From positions 39,487,925 through 39,551,924 of the forward strand of contig OW121740.1 in NCBI GenBank assembly GCA_933228675.1: a DNA stretch of 64,000 nucleotides, written 5' to 3'. The translations under genes were made by a program, and so were the position numbers. A model generated the notes under the pieces. That model saw nothing but the letters and a program-made list of their open reading frames with translations. It did not search any database and had not been told where the DNA came from. Each line of letters begins with the position of its first letter. The first letter of the stretch is position 1. The stretch is from Stomorhina lunata (lineage: Eukaryota; Arthropoda; Insecta; Diptera; Rhiniidae). Of the stretch, positions 60,940 through 64,000 are shown piece by piece.

Positions 60940-62680
60940 TTTTTCAAAAGTTTTTTATTTTTATAGAAAAATTTTCAAAAACTTTCTATATTTATAAGAA
61001 GTTTTTCAAAAATTTTCTATTTTTATAGGAAATTTTTCCAAAAGTTTCTATTTTTATAGGAAATTTTTCAAAAATTTTCTATTTTTACAGGAAATTTTTC
61101 AAAAATTTCCTATTTTTATAGGATATTTTTCAAAAATTTTTATAGGAATTTTTTCAAAAATTTTCTATTTTTATAGGAAATTTTTTAAAAATTTTCTATT
61201 TTTATAGGAAATTTTTCAAAAATTTTCTATTTTTATAGGAAATTTTTTAAAAATTTTCTATTTTTATAGGAAATTTTTCAAAAATTTTCTATTTTTATAG
61301 GAAATTTTTCAAAAATTTTCTATTTTTATAGGAAATTTTTCAAAAATTTTCTATTTTTATAGGAAATTTTTCAAAAATTTTCTATTTTTATAGGAAATTT
61401 TTCAAAAATTTTCTATTTTTATAGGAAATTTTTCAAAAATTTTCTATTTTTATAGGAAATTTTTCAAAAATTTTCTATTTTTATAGGAAATTTTTCAAAA
61501 ATTTTCTATTTTTATAGGAAATTTTTCAAAAATTTTCTATTTTTATAGGAAATTTTTCAAAAATTTTCTATTTTTATAGGAAATTTTTCAAAAATTTTCT
61601 ATTTTTATAGGAAATTTTTCAAAAATTTTCTATTTTTATAGGAAATTTTTCAAAAATTTTCTATTTTTATAGGAAATTTTTCAAAAATTTTCTATTTTTA
61701 TAGGAAATTTTTCAAAAATTTTCTATTTTTATAGGAAATTTTTCAAAAATTTTCTATTTTTATAGGAAATTTTTCAAAAATTTTCTATTTTTATAGGAAA
61801 TTTTTCAAAAATTTTCTATTTTTATAGGAAATTTTTCAAAAATTTTCTATTTTTACAGGAAATTTTTCAAAAATTTTCTATTTTTATAGAAAATTTTTCA
61901 AAATTTTTCTATTTTTATAGGAAATTTTTCAAAATTTTTCTATTTTTATAGGAAATTTTTCAAAAATTTTCTATTTTTATAGGAAATTTTTCAAAAATTT
62001 TCTATTTTTATAGGAAATTTTTCAAAAATTTTCTATTTTTATAGGAAATTTTTCAAAAATTTTCTATTTTTATAGGAAATTTTTCAAAAATTTTCTATTT
62101 TTATAGGAAATTTTTCAAAAATTTTCTATTTTTATAGGAAATTTTTCAAAAATTTTCTATTTTTATAGGAAATTTTTCAAAAATTTTCTATTTTTATAGG
62201 AAATTTTTCAAAAATTTTCTATTTTTATAGGAAATTTTTCAAAAATTTTCTATTTTTATAGGAAATTTTTCAAAAAATTTTCTATTTTTATAGGAAATTT
62301 TTCAAAAATTTTCTATTTTTATAGGAAATTTTTCAAAAATTTTCTATTTTTATAGGAAATTTTTCAGAAATTTTTCAAAAATTTTCTATTTTTATAGGAA
62401 TTTTTTGAAAAATTTTCTATTTTTTATGAAATTTATCAAAAATTTTCTATTTTTATTGTAAATTTTTCAAAAATTTTCTATTTTTATAGGAAATTTTTCA
62501 AAAATTTTCTATTTTTATAGGAAATTTTTCAAAAATTTTCTATTTTTAAAGAAATTTTTTAAAAATGTTCTATTTTTGTGCGAATTTTTTAAAAGTTCTC
62601 TATTTGTACAGGCAATTTTTTAAAAATTTTATATTTTTTTAGAAAATTTTTCAAAAATTTTCTATTTTTATAGAAAATTT
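60940..62680 (+). repeat. 31-bp satellite array S4 (TTTTCT variant)
   Basis: About 55 units of the S1 family in the C orientation. A consistent change (TTTTCT where S1 has TTTCCT) breaks one arm of the palindrome. Uniform in the middle, degraded at both ends. Confidence 0.96.
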
Positions 62681-63612
62681 TTCTATAGAAAAAATTTTTG
62701 ATAATCAAAAATTTTCTATAGAAAAAATTTTTGATAATCAAAAATTTTCTATAGAAAAAATTTTTGATAATCAAAAATTTTCTATAGAAAAAATTTTTGA
62801 TAATCAAAAATTTTCTATAGAAAAAATTTTTGATAATCAAAAATTTTCTATAGAAAAAATTTTTGATAATCAAAAATTTTCTGTAGAAAAAGTTTTTGAT
62901 AATCAAAAATTTTCTATAGAAAAAATTTTTGATAATCAAAAATTTTCTATAGAAAAAATTTTTGATAATCAAAAATTTTCTATAGAAAAAATTTTTGATA
63001 ATCAAAAATTTTCTATAGAAAAAATTTTTGATAATCAAAAATTTTCTATAGAAAAAATTTTTGATAATCAAAAATTTTCTATAGAAAAAATTTTTGATAA
63101 TCAAAAATTTTTTATAGAAAAAATTTTTGATAATCAAAAATTTTCTATAGAAAAAATTTTTGATAATCAAAAATTTTCTATAGAAAAAATTTTTGATAAT
63201 CAAAAATTTTCTATAGAAAAAGTTTTTGATAATCAAAAATTTTCTATAGAAAAAATTTTTGATAATCAAAAATTTTCTATAGAAAAAATTTTTGATAATC
63301 AAAAATTTTCTATAGAAAAAATTTTTGATAATCAAAAATTTTCTATAGAAAAAATTTTTGATAATCAAAAATTTTCTATAGAAAAAATTTTTGATAATCA
63401 AAAATTTTCTATAGAAAAAATTTTTGATAATCAAAAATTTTTTATAGAAAAAATTTTTGATAATCAAAAATTTTTTATAGAAAAAATTTTTGATAATCAA
63501 AAATTTTCTATAGAAAAAATTTTGATAATCAAAAATTTTCTATAAAAAAAATTTTTGATAATCAAAAATTTTCTATAGAAAAAATTTTTGATAATCAAAA
63601 ATTTTTTATAGT
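62681..63612 (+). repeat. 33-bp palindromic satellite array S5
   Basis: About 28 units of 33 bp: TCAAAAATTTTCTATAG followed by AAAAAATTTTTGATAA, itself nearly palindromic. It shares CAAAAATTTTCTAT with S4, which it adjoins. Because 33 is divisible by three, frames stay open; the 303-residue minus-strand frame (NFFYRKFLIIK repeats) is an artefact. Confidence 0.95.
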
Positions 63613-64000
63613 AAATAATAAGTAAATTTTTAATTAAAATGTATTTTATATAATTCGAGGAAATAATTTCAAAAAGCCAAAAGAAAACCAAATGTACACA
63701 TACGTTTCCATAAATTAAATACACGTGTACAAAAATAATTGAAACCTCATCAGGATTTAAATGTCAAATGGATTGAAGGATGGTATAGGAAGTGCATGGA
63801 CTGCTCGTGTATTTTTATTTGTATGTCTGTTACTGTCTGTCGTTGCTAAGGATTTGTGAGCATGTGTTGTATGAAATTGTTCATGCCACATGCTGCTTGC
63901 TTTACAACTCTAGGCAGTTTTATTTGTAGAATATGAAAGGATGTCAAAATCATAACATAATATTATCTTTAAATATACTTTAAATATAAAGTAATAAACC
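63613..64000. other. AT-rich DNA at window edge
   Basis: Nothing recognised; a few TGTCTGT words near 63825-63842. Confidence 0.35.

Noticed and set aside
62589..63500. 303-residue reading frame on the minus strand
   Set aside because: It is 28 repeats of one 33-bp satellite unit; 33 is a multiple of three, so the frame stays open. No start context or domain.

Overview
The window looks like non-coding DNA from a brachyceran (probably calyptrate) fly. It is very AT-rich. It is packed with mini-me/DINE-1-type Helentron-like elements carrying (GTCT)n or (TA)n tracts, DD41D ('rosa'-type) mariner relatives, hAT MITEs, two tRNA-derived SINE families and decayed LINEs. I found no host gene I can assert. 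The DNA could be intergenic or lie in a very long intron. Two short open stretches (50293-50401 and 54898-55056) are the only host-exon-like candidates, and both are weak.

Layout. 0-5 kb: fragment of family B (mini-me-like), a SINE with target-site duplications (TSDs), a foldback MITE, then a family A element split by a hAT MITE and a rolling-circle-type family C element. 5-9 kb: AT-rich DNA, a scrambled LINE tail, A and SINE scraps. 9.2-13.8 kb: an old DD41D mariner broken by a LINE (about 50-bp TSD), by family B and by a second mariner, followed by an almost intact mariner with one nonsense codon. 15.7-17.6 kb: family B with a 466-bp (GTCT)n tract and a nested family A. 19.4-24.2 kb: 31-bp satellite arrays. 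25.4-32.5 kb: family B, a hAT MITE, an irregular 31-bp array, a SINE, a mariner and a MITE. 32.7-38.7 kb: MITEs, a LINE with an endonuclease remnant, two hAT elements and a family A copy. 39.4-47.4 kb: a 1.5-kb inverted repeat (family C) flanking a 4.7-kb Helitron with canonical ends. 48.9-54.3 kb: a very uniform 31-bp array and an irregular one with a higher-order repeat. 55-60 kb: family A, then a family B element containing a truncated mariner and a foldback hAT MITE. 60.9-63.6 kb: two more satellites, of 31 and 33 bp.

No operon or pathway is present. The relationships are insertions into insertions, so relative ages can be read from the nesting. The most unusual pattern is that several satellite arrays with unrelated sequences share a 31-bp register. 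Long reading frames in the satellites and (GTCT)n tracts are products of repeat length, not genes. All boundaries and identities were read by eye; no alignment or database search was run.
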